Shown piece by piece: positions 1 through 5,218 of a stretch of DNA of 5,218 nt. The notes beneath the pieces were generated by a model. The model was not told the DNA's origin. It saw only the letters and a list, made by a program, of their open reading frames with translations, and did not search any database. The DNA lies in NCBI GenBank assembly GCA_021848765.1, contig JAJZTU010000246.1, positions 1-5,218 on the forward strand, in the 5' to 3' direction. This DNA is from Bacillota bacterium (GTDB lineage: Bacteria > Bacillota > GCA-003054495 > Carboxydocellales > JAJZTU01). Within the stretch, counting starts at the first letter, position 1. Every line of letters starts with the position of its first letter. The translations under genes and the position numbers were made by a program.

Positions 1-1652
1 ATATGCTGCTGAGAAACGTAATGGGTATATCCACTTATGCCCACCATGCCTATGAGGCCTACCGGACCTTAAAAGCAACTGCCCAGGGCAAGACCCCTTT
101 TAAAATTACCGACACCCAAAAACTGACGGATTTTGCCGGAAAAGTCGGGGTGGTTACCACCGCCTCCCCTGAGCAAGTGGCCACCTGGTTGGCTGATTTC
201 CTGATCTGGGAACTTAACAGGGACTATGACGAGCCCAGTAAGCTAATTGAAACCTTTGCCCCCGAACCCAGGAAGAAACTATGGAAAGACCTGGCCCTTT
301 ATCCTGCCGGTCCGCTGCATGAAATCAAGGATGCTACCGCCAGTTGTTTGACCAATGTGGACGGCGACCACGTATCAATGGCTAAAAAAGCCCTGCGGCT
401 GGGTATAGCCTGTATTTACGGCGTCCAATTACCCCTGGAAATGGTCCAGGATATCCTCTTCGGGACTCCTATGCCCCATGAAGTAGATGTCGACCTGGGA
501 ATTTTGGACCCGAACTATGTAAATATAATTTTCAATGGCCATGAGCCCTGGATAGGGGTAGCTACGATTATGGCTGCCCGCGATCCTCAGGTCCAGCAAC
601 GAGCCAAGGATGCTGGAGCCAAAGGCCTGCACGTTATTGGTTCAATTGAATGTGGTCAGGAAGTCCTCCAGCGGTTCGAGATAGATGAGGTTTTCCGCGG
701 CCTGACCGGAAACTGGCTGACCATCGAACCTACCCTGGCTACCGGGGCAGTGGATGTCTTTGCTATGGACGAAAACTGTTCGCCTCCTAACCTGGCTCCC
801 TATGCCAAACAATACGGCGTAACCCTGGTATGTGTCTCTGACTTAGTACGGATGCCCGGGGTAGATAAACATCTGGACTATAAACCAACTGAAGCCGGAT
901 TTATTGCCCAGGAGCTTATCAAAATGGGTATTGAAAACTTCAAGAACAGAAAGGGCCGGATTACCCCGAAGGTCCCCCAAAAGATTACCAAAGCCATTGC
1001 CGGCTTCTCGCCTGAAGCAATATTGAAGGCATTGGGTGGAGACATTGCACCTTTGGCCAGTGTAATTAAGTCCGGAAAGATTAAGGGAGTAGTTGCCCTG
1101 GTTAACTGTACCACCCTGTCCACCGGCCCCCAGGACTATATGACCGTGGGCCTGGCCAGGGAGTTGATTAAAAAGGATATTCTTATTGTCAGCGGCGGCT
1201 GTGGCAACCATGCCCTGGAGGTTGCCGGGCTCTGTAACCTGGAAGCAATTAAGCAAGCCGGGCCTGGTCTGCAGGAAATCTGTAACAGCCTGAAGATTCC
1301 GCCCGTACTGAGTTTTGGCACCTGTACTGACACCGGGCGGATTTCCATGGTGACCACCGCTCTGGCCAACTACCTGGGCGTGGATACCTCTGACCTGCCT
1401 GTAGCGGTAACCGCTCCCCAATACCTGGAGCAGAAAGCTACCATCGACGGAATCTTCGCCCTTGCTTACGGGCTATATACCCACCTCTCCCCCACTCCTC
1501 CTGTCACAGGCGGCCCGGAGCTGGTAAAGCTCCTGACTGAAGACCTGGAGGGCATTACCGGAGGCAAGGTGGCCATTGGTGATGACCCGGTACAGGTAGC
1601 CAAAGACATCGAGGCTCATATCATGAAAAAGCGGGCTAAACTGGGTATTTAG
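1..1652 (+). CDS. cooS: CooS-family protein, CooS-V/hybrid-cluster-like (5' partial)
   Basis: C-terminal 549 residues of an anaerobic Ni,Fe carbon monoxide dehydrogenase (CooS) family protein. The family is usually about 630-640 residues, so roughly 80-90 residues carrying the B- and D-cluster cysteines lie before the window, and the ATG at 3 is internal. Numbering from that Met, the active-site ligands seen by eye alignment are His180 (NGHEP), Cys259 (DENC), Cys369 (LVNC), Cys400 (SGGC) and Cys441 (GTC), with the conserved Lys478 (EQKA). The usual GICCTGNE motif reads GSIECGQE at 213-220: Glu216 falls at the second-cysteine ligand position and Cys217 is one residue later. Glu476, two residues before Lys478, matches the Hcp pattern. 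Known of the family: true CooS interconverts CO and CO2 in the cytoplasm; CooS-V of Carboxydothermus, which lacks a ligand cysteine, holds an Fe-S-O hybrid-type cluster and is inactive with CO. Inference: this is a CooS-V-like, perhaps hydroxylamine-type reductase rather than a CO dehydrogenase. Family call very sure; activity unsure. It ends at TAG 1650-1652, followed closely by a terminator. Confidence 0.93.
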   Translation, partial: MLLRNVMGISTYAHHAYEAYRTLKATAQGKTPFKITDTQKLTDFAGKVGVVTTASPEQVATWLADFLIWELNRDYDEPSKLIETFAPEPRKKLWKDLALYPAGPLHEIKDATASCLTNVDGDHVSMAKKALRLGIACIYGVQLPLEMVQDILFGTPMPHEVDVDLGILDPNYVNIIFNGHEPWIGVATIMAARDPQVQQRAKDAGAKGLHVIGSIECGQEVLQRFEIDEVFRGLTGNWLTIEPTLATGAVDVFAMDENCSPPNLAPYAKQYGVTLVCVSDLVRMPGVDKHLDYKPTEAGFIAQELIKMGIENFKNRKGRITPKVPQKITKAIAGFSPEAILKALGGDIAPLASVIKSGKIKGVVALVNCTTLSTGPQDYMTVGLARELIKKDILIVSGGCGNHALEVAGLCNLEAIKQAGPGLQEICNSLKIPPVLSFGTCTDTGRISMVTTALANYLGVDTSDLPVAVTAPQYLEQKATIDGIFALAYGLYTHLSPTPPVTGGPELVKLLTEDLEGITGGKVAIGDDPVQVAKDIEAHIMKKRAKLGI

Positions 1653-1671
1653 TCGAGGGCCTGGTATTATG

Positions 1672-1710
1672 AAAAAGCCGGATTCGGGTTTAGTCCGATT
1701 CCGGCTTTTT
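1672..1710 (+). terminator. Rho-independent terminator after the CooS-like gene
   Basis: A 16-bp stem (1672-1687 with 1695-1710) with a single T-T mismatch at 1683/1699 and a 7-base loop. The descending arm ends in five T's, and the G+C-rich core GCCGG/CCGGC sits directly before them. It begins 19 bases after the stop codon. The A-tract on the ascending side makes it nearly symmetric, so it could also stop transcripts coming from the minus-strand side. It marks the CooS-like gene as the last gene of its transcript. Confidence 0.9.
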
Positions 1711-2009
1711 ACTATGTTCGAGAGGATTCGTCGGTGGGCACCGGTCAAATGACTCAACAATTGGTTGTGGTAGCATTGCCATTGGTTTCGGTAGGTCGAT
1801 TTTTTAAGTAAATCAGTCTTTTTTCACCTAGAGCAATTGCCAAAATTAATTTTTAGCTGCAAGATAATGGCGTTAACCCGATAGCCACCTCAAAAAACGC
1901 CTTGTTTATTAACAATTGTTGGTATGTTCTGCAAGCTTGCTCCTAAAAAAGTGCAGACTACCCCCTTGGCCTAAGTGCAAAGGTATTTTTGATTTCCAAG
2001 TAACGTTAT
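1711..2009. other. Non-coding spacer, no gene seen
   Basis: About 300 bases without a convincing reading frame on either strand. It lies between the CooS terminator and the 3' end of a decayed minus-strand transposase. It contains a perfect 10-base palindrome (AACAATTGTT, 1911-1920) and two further CAATTG sites, but no recognisable promoter, riboswitch or RNA gene. The part nearest 2009 (about 1940-2009) is probably the 3' untranslated end of that insertion sequence; its outer boundary could not be fixed. Confidence 0.55.
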
Positions 2010-2695
2010 CTACGCTACCATAAAGGTACTCCAAGAACGCAGCTTTTCAGGCTGGTTCTTGAGAACGGCAAATTTGGCGAGGATGTGGAAACTTAAAAGA
2101 GATTTGTCGCAGTGGGCTGTCACGTTGACTTTCCCCCTTTCTCCACACGCTGGAACCCATAACCTTCCTTGAGGTTTGAAATCATTCTTTCAACGGAAGT
2201 GCGTGATTGATATAGGCGCTGAGTCCGCTGAGCGTATTCCGGCATCTCCCAATCAATTAGAGGGCTTAACTCTTTGGAGAAACGAACAGTTCTTCCAGTC
2301 GGTGCAAGGTTACAACAGGCAGCATGGTGATTTGGGGAACAAGCACATCTTTCTTGTTTGCGTTCCGGGTTAAAGGCCGGACACACCCACACATATTGCT
2401 CTTTCGAATGAAGGCGGCTATATAACTGCATAGGATGACCGGCTAGGCAGACCGGCCTTCCATAGGGATCTATGGAGGTAATTCCTTGGATAAGCCTTCC
2501 ATCGTCATTATCTGGTCAAAACGGGCTAAGGTACGGTAAGACGGGACTTTTTGTAACCCACAGGACTTAACAAACAACGGATTGTTGATGCACAATGCAT
2601 ATACATCTCGAACTGTTCCATTGGTCCGCATAGGCTTAGCTAAACAAAACATGCGGAAAAGTGGCCAGAAAGGTGACCTTGGCTGCCTTGGCAAA
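2010..2695 (-). pseudogene. Degenerate transposase, internal deletion plus frameshift (IS4/IS5/IS1182-like)
   Basis: A broken DDE transposase read on the minus strand in three pieces. Piece 1 (about 2695-2470) is an N-terminal DNA-binding type segment containing FAxPMRTN-like text (CLAKPMRTNG), NNPLF, CGLQ and PSYRTLARFDQIM, and ends at a TAG. Piece 2 (about 2480-2130, another frame) begins near DPYGRPVCLAGHPM and runs through a Cys-rich stretch (VCPAF, CACSP) to GRTVRF and YQSRTSVERMISNLKEG. The last segment fits the Y-(2)-R-(3)-E-(6)-K signature exactly, with the final catalytic Glu at 2189-2191. Piece 3 continues in a third frame after the C-run at 2133-2137, as VNVTAHCDKSLL to FMVA, and stops at TAG 2010-2012. 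The middle of the catalytic domain, including the first two Asp residues, is missing between pieces 1 and 2, so it cannot be active. The exact IS family is uncertain. Confidence 0.8.
2032..2061. repeat. Hairpin within transposase remnant
   Basis: CAAGAAC (2032-2038), one bulged G, CAGC (2040-2043), a seven-base loop, then GCTG and GTTCTTG (2051-2061), giving an 11-bp stem with one bulge. It lies in the C-terminal coding remnant of the transposase, with no T-tract after it on either strand, so it is not a canonical terminator. It may be chance or a feature of the original element. Confidence 0.5.
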
Positions 2696-3237
2696 TTCGC
2701 CGTCAAGTTCCAGAAGTGATGTGTCGATAAAAAACCGGGTCAAGGGGATACTGAAACGTTGACGTATGGATCGCCAGAAGGTGCAGGGTTTCCTCCATAA
2801 CTGTTCCGGCCTGGCCCAAAGCAGAAAGGGCACGCAATATACGATCATCATTGAGAACAGTTGGACAAATACCCAACAAAAGTCCTGTTTTCCAAAGATG
2901 AGCCATTTCCTCAATCTTGTAAATCCTGGTTAGGTGTTTAGGATAGGCCAGCATATCGGCGATAAGAATAGACAATACCATACCGGTACTTGGCACCGGC
3001 CTTTTGCCCCGATCATAATCTGCCTTGAGAGCCTCAACAGAGGTATGTTCTTCTCCAAGGAGTTGATCAATTGTCCGGGGAATATCCAACAAATAAAGCA
3101 GTTGAATAGCCACTAAAACCGCGACTACTATCCAAGCTCTGGTACTTTTTACGAAGTAGCCACCATTCACATAGTTTGGGATAACACAGGATATAAACAA
3201 CTTGACCAAACAGATGGTGACAGTGGCGTTTATTAAC
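2690..3237 (-). pseudogene. IS1634/DUF4277-type transposase, N-terminal remnant, frameshifted
   Basis: Minus-strand reading frame resembling the N-terminal part of IS1634-type (DUF4277) transposases. Recognisable stretches are STRAWIV, IDQLLGEEHTSV, a spaced LTRIYKIEEMAHLW, GLLLG, and the typical LNDDRILRALSALGQAG. Around 2760-2790 the similarity moves to another frame, giving FSIPLTRFFIDTSLLELDGEF, which holds the first catalytic Asp (2723-2725) in the usual DT-S context. Similarity stops abruptly after this motif, where a different transposase begins, so at least the C-terminal two thirds are gone. The frame is open back to TAG near 3237 but has no ATG; the first usable codon is TTG at 3209-3207, without a good ribosome binding site, so the start is uncertain. 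It is not functional. The family call rests on motif memory rather than a database search. Confidence 0.75.
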
Positions 3238-3365
3238 TAATTTTTTAGGGGTGCTGGCAATAATTAATATTATTCCAAAAATACCAAAAAATGTTCATCT
3301 CCATCGGATACCTTTCTAGAATTCGAAAGATTTACTACTACAATTTTTACCGACAATATTTCAAA

Positions 3366-3371
3366 AAAGGA
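3366..3371 (+). promoter_or_regulatory. Ribosome binding site for the AT-rich gene
   Basis: AAAGGA, nine bases before the ATG at 3381. This decides the start: the in-frame ATG at 3291 has no such site and would add a 30-residue extension ahead of the hydrophobic segment. No convincing -35/-10 pair at a sensible distance was seen. Confidence 0.7.
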
Positions 3372-3380
3372 TTAGGTAAT

Positions 3381-3827
3381 ATGAAAAACATTAAAATTAT
3401 ATCTTTGATAATCGTTCTTATTGTTACAATAACATTACTCACAATTCGGTGGCTTACACAAAAAGATAACTCTCGCACTGAAAAGGTTCAGTTAAGTCTT
3501 GGTGTTCAGATGGTAGACCAAAATAACAAACGTATCTTAAAAGCAGTTAAAATTCATAATAACAAATTTGAAGGAAATTTTCTGATAACAGCTGCGTCTA
3601 ATCAAGACACATATTTTGATCTTATATTAATTAATAACTACAAACAAATTGAATTTTCGCTCAACGGAACCAAGGCACAGAAAAAACATCAGATATTTAT
3701 TCCGAAAACCACCGAAAAGAATTATCTGAATTCTAGAATTACAATAACGACTGATAATGTTGAGGGTGGATTAAATGATTCTGTGGATATTTCGGTCCTC
3801 CAGAGCCACCATTCCGGTGGCAAGTGA
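3381..3827 (+). pseudogene. Membrane-anchored hypothetical protein, 3' end replaced by IS21 end
   Basis: A 148-residue reading frame starting at the ATG with a good ribosome binding site. Residues 1-4 are basic/polar, and about 5-24 form one strongly hydrophobic segment (IISLIIVLIVTITLL), a signal anchor or uncleaved signal peptide; there is no lipobox cysteine. The rest is probably extracytoplasmic and rich in alternating hydrophobic/polar stretches typical of beta-strands (for example FDLILINNYKQIEFSLN). I do not recognise the family and assign no function. The last ~14 codons (about 3783-3827) read into the GAGCCAC/TTCCGG repeats of the IS21 element, so the native protein most likely continued beyond residue ~134 and was cut by the insertion. 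The gene is much more AT-rich than its neighbours (two 60-base blocks count 22% and 37% G+C), which suggests a different origin. It may still be translated as a chimeric protein. Confidence 0.65.
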
Positions 3828-3891
3828 GCCACTTGTCCGGAAAAATTGAGCCAGGGTTCCGGTAAGGGAGCCACCCGGTTGGGCAGCTCCC
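3789..3891. repeat. IS21 terminal repeat array (GAGCCA...TTCCGG)
   Basis: Four GAGCCA units start at 3803, 3826, 3848 and 3868 (spacing 23, 22, 20), alternating with TCCGG-type units at 3790-3795 (TTTCGG), 3812-3817, 3835-3840 and 3857-3862. The first unit also forms a perfect palindrome, GCCACC (3805-3810) with GGTGGC (3816-3821). GGGAGC (3866-3871) pairs with GCTCCC (3886-3891). Repeated motifs at the ends of IS21 elements are taken to be transposase binding sites; that role here is by analogy. Confidence 0.75.
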
Positions 3892-3903
3892 GGCTAGTTC
3901 ATT

Positions 3904-4647
3904 TTATTCGGTAATTCCTTTGCGTTTGCGCATAGACTCTTCCCCATCAATCAGGATTGTGTAGGAATCATGGACAATCCGGTCAAGGATTGCGTCAGCC
4001 AGCGTACCTTCTCCGATTTTTCCGTGCCAGCCGGCAGGTGTGAATTGAGAGCTGAAGATTGTGGACCCTCTTTTATGTCTGGCTTCGACAATCTCCAGAA
4101 GGTCCCTGGCTTCGGTGCCGGACAGAGGAACCAGCAGCCATTCGTCCAAGATCAGAAGACTGACCTTTTTATACTGGTTTATCACCTTCTTGTAGATACC
4201 TTCCCCACGAGCCACTGCCAGTTCATTCAGCAAATCTGGCAGACGGATATACTTAACGCTGTAGAAGTGTCGGCAGGCAGCATTGCCGAAAGCACAGGAG
4301 AGATAGGTTTTGCCAGCACCTGAAGCCCCAAGGATAATTAGGTTGTGTTTCTCCTGAATGTAGGCGCAGGTGGCCAGTCGGGCAATCTGACCTTTATCCA
4401 GTTTTCGGTCGGCATGATATTCGATGTTTTCAATACAGGCATCGCTTTGCAGAAACTCTGCTTTGCGAATGAGCTTTATCAGGCGGTTATTCTTTCGTCT
4501 TGCCCATTCAGTGTCTACCATAAGGCTGAAGCGTTCTTCAAAGGACAGGGCTTCAAAGGAAGACTCCTGTAGCTGATGTCGGTATGATTCTGCCATAGCA
4601 CTGAGGCGCATCTCATTCAGTTTATTAATAGTGGTGGCGTTGATCAT
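3904..4647 (-). CDS. istB: IS21-family helper ATPase IstB
   Basis: 247-residue AAA+ ATPase, a typical full length for IstB, the helper that binds target DNA as an ATP-dependent oligomer and activates the IstA transposase (known for IS21). The N-terminal region (about 1-95) is helical and charged, with the family's INKLNEMRL start. Walker A is GASGAGKT at 107-114, Walker B is LLILDE at 164-169, a sensor I-like segment is TIFSSQF at 196-202, and ADAILDRIVHDS at 217-228 holds the conserved Arg region. The product acts in the cytoplasm on DNA. Its ATG (4647-4645) overlaps the istA stop TGA (4646-4644) as ATGA, with GGAGGG just upstream, indicating translational coupling to istA. It stops at TAA 3906-3904, right at the terminal repeat array. 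No damage is visible. Very sure. Confidence 0.96.
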   Translation of the reverse strand: MINATTINKLNEMRLSAMAESYRHQLQESSFEALSFEERFSLMVDTEWARRKNNRLIKLIRKAEFLQSDACIENIEYHADRKLDKGQIARLATCAYIQEKHNLIILGASGAGKTYLSCAFGNAACRHFYSVKYIRLPDLLNELAVARGEGIYKKVINQYKKVSLLILDEWLLVPLSGTEARDLLEIVEARHKRGSTIFSSQFTPAGWHGKIGEGTLADAILDRIVHDSYTILIDGEESMRKRKGITE

Positions 4648-5218
4648 TTTCCATCCCTCCCGTAGTAGCCTGCACCTCTGGTAAGCCCATAGGCTGCAGA
4701 GCTGTTTGTGGCCAGGTTCGCTGCTTCAGTGGCAACTTTGTCCTGTCCTGTCGTCAGGATGGTCTTAATATTTTTGTAACCGGGTCTTGGCGTGTATGAT
4801 AAGGCTTTGGCGCAGGCGGCTTCCAGCCTGGAAAGGGAATACTTGTCTGCCAGCTTCAGAAGAGCCATACAGCTTTTGTAGCCCTGCTGTTCCACTTTGT
4901 GGGAGGACAGAATGGCCCGGATAGTGATTGCTGTATTAGTTCCGACACTTTCACCCCAGGAGATAAATCGAGCACCATTCCACTGGGTATATTTCTTGTG
5001 ATCCTCCGGCATGTGGTCGGTTACCGTGCTGTATTGGCCCGGTCGCCCGTGCAGTCTGGGGTGTGAACATATCCTCAGATTGTTAAAGAATACTTCGATG
5101 ACATTGCGGGTGATCCGCACATCGACCTTATGCCTGATATATTCGTAAGGCACGCTGTAGTGCATTTTATCAACGGATATATGATAATTGAACTGTACGG
5201 TTGCAATTTTCCAGGTTG
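4644..5218 (-). CDS. istA: IS21-family transposase IstA, C-terminal part
   Basis: The last 190 residues of the IS21 transposase. The frame stays open past the Met at 5165 to the window edge (TWKIATVQFNYHISVDK leads into MHYSVPYEY), so that Met is internal and the gene is cut by the window. IstA is usually around 400-520 residues. The N-terminal helix-turn-helix and the DDE catalytic core are outside, so catalytic integrity cannot be judged. What is visible is the Mu-type C-terminal beta domain (SVPYEYIRHKVDVRIT, HPRLHGRPGQYST, HMPEDHKKY), then a helical tail ending YGLTRGAGYYGRDGK. It overlaps istB by four bases. IstA performs DNA cleavage and strand transfer with IstB as partner. Family call is sure from tail motifs plus the istB neighbour. 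Confidence 0.93.
   Translation of the reverse strand, partial: TWKIATVQFNYHISVDKMHYSVPYEYIRHKVDVRITRNVIEVFFNNLRICSHPRLHGRPGQYSTVTDHMPEDHKKYTQWNGARFISWGESVGTNTAITIRAILSSHKVEQQGYKSCMALLKLADKYSLSRLEAACAKALSYTPRPGYKNIKTILTTGQDKVATEAANLATNSSAAYGLTRGAGYYGRDGK
4655..4660 (-). promoter_or_regulatory. Ribosome binding site of istB inside istA
   Basis: GGAGGG on the minus strand, seven bases before the istB ATG and within the last codons of istA. Together with the ATGA stop/start overlap it supports coupled translation, so the two transposition proteins are made together. Confidence 0.8.

Larger units (their letters stand above)
2010..3237 (-). mobile_element. Composite remnant of two insertion sequences
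   Basis: Two transposase fragments of unrelated families lie head to tail on the minus strand and meet near 2690-2706 with no spacer. This is best explained by one element inserting into or deleting part of the other, followed by decay. No convincing pair of terminal inverted repeats or target duplication was found, so true element ends are unknown; coding remnants set the limits given here. Confidence 0.6.
3782..5218 (-). mobile_element. IS21-family insertion sequence (partial, runs off window)
   Basis: Contains the istB-proximal end, the intact ATPase helper gene and the C-terminal part of the transposase gene, in the order standard for IS21. IS21 elements normally begin with TG. The likely outer end is the TG at 3782 or 3784, just outside the first TTTCGG of the terminal repeat array, but this is inferred and could shift by a few bases. 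The other end, the istA start and the second copy of any target duplication lie beyond 5218. No stop or frameshift is visible in either gene, so the element looks recent and possibly active. Confidence 0.8.

Noticed and set aside
3..5. ATG at position 3 as the true start of the CooS-like gene
   Set aside because: It aligns to an internal MRN motif of CooS proteins, and the B/D-cluster cysteine region expected upstream is simply outside the window.
843..1421. Long minus-strand open frame (192 codons) opposite the CooS-like gene
   Set aside because: Shadow of a well-conserved plus-strand coding region; the product is low-complexity Gly/Gln-rich text with no family resemblance and no ribosome binding site.
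1758..1920. Three CAATTG sites, including palindrome AACAATTGTT, as operator sites
   Set aside because: Irregular spacing, short, and no promoter or gene start nearby on either strand.
2176..2373. Plus-strand open frame of 65 codons
   Set aside because: It lies opposite the minus-strand transposase fragment that carries a recognisable catalytic signature; no supporting signals.
1940..3250. CTCCTAAAAAA (1940-1950) and its near inverse TTTTTTAGGGG (3241-3251) as terminal inverted repeats of the degenerate element
   Set aside because: Only about ten bases match, mostly an A/T run, and the similarity does not extend on either side; too weak to define element ends.
3331..3359. TTTACT - 17 bases - CAATAT as a promoter for the AT-rich gene
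   Set aside because: Poor matches in AT-rich DNA, and the implied transcript start would fall on or after the ribosome binding site.
3866..3891. GGGAGC/GCTCCC hairpin as the istB terminator
   Set aside because: No T-tract follows on the minus strand; it is better explained as part of the IS21 terminal repeat structure.
3970..4572. Two plus-strand frames opposite istB
   Set aside because: Antisense shadows of the clear IstB ATPase gene.

Overview
The window looks like a chromosomal stretch from an anaerobic, Gram-positive, Clostridia-type bacterium. The reasons are a CooS/carbon monoxide dehydrogenase-family gene, strong GGAGG- and AAAGGA-type ribosome binding sites, a clean rho-independent terminator, and transposases of types common in that class. 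The exact organism cannot be read from the sequence. Base composition is uneven. The CooS gene and the istA/istB pair are near 50% G+C by eye, while the short gene at 3381-3827 is clearly AT-rich.

Layout. (1) Positions 1-1652, plus strand: the C-terminal 549 residues of a CooS-family protein whose start lies before the window, closed by a hairpin terminator at 1672-1710. The scaffold is that of a Ni,Fe-CO dehydrogenase. The residue expected at the second active-site cysteine is Glu, and a second Glu sits two residues before the conserved Lys, as in hybrid-cluster (Hcp) proteins. It is therefore probably a CooS-V-like enzyme rather than a true CO dehydrogenase. (2) Positions 1711-2009: non-coding. 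(3) Positions 2010 to about 3237, minus strand: a graveyard of two unrelated broken transposases joined end to end. One is the N-terminal part of an IS1634/DUF4277-type transposase. The other is an internally deleted and frameshifted transposase with a perfect Y-(2)-R-(3)-E-(6)-K signature. (4) Positions 3381-3827, plus strand: a small membrane-anchored protein of unknown function whose last ~14 codons are supplied by the end of an insertion sequence. (5) About 3782 to the window end: the left end of an IS21-family element, with an array of GAGCCAC/TTCCGG terminal repeats, intact istB, and the C-terminal part of istA running off the window.

How they relate. Only the CooS-like gene looks like a maintained metabolic gene. 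Its terminator isolates it from what follows, and any electron-transfer or regulatory partners must lie upstream, outside the window. Everything downstream records repeated insertion and decay: two old degenerate elements and one apparently intact, more recent IS21 element that seems to have cut the AT-rich gene. No CRISPR array, tRNA or rRNA was seen. The best lead for unusual biology is the altered metal-ligand set of the CooS-like protein.
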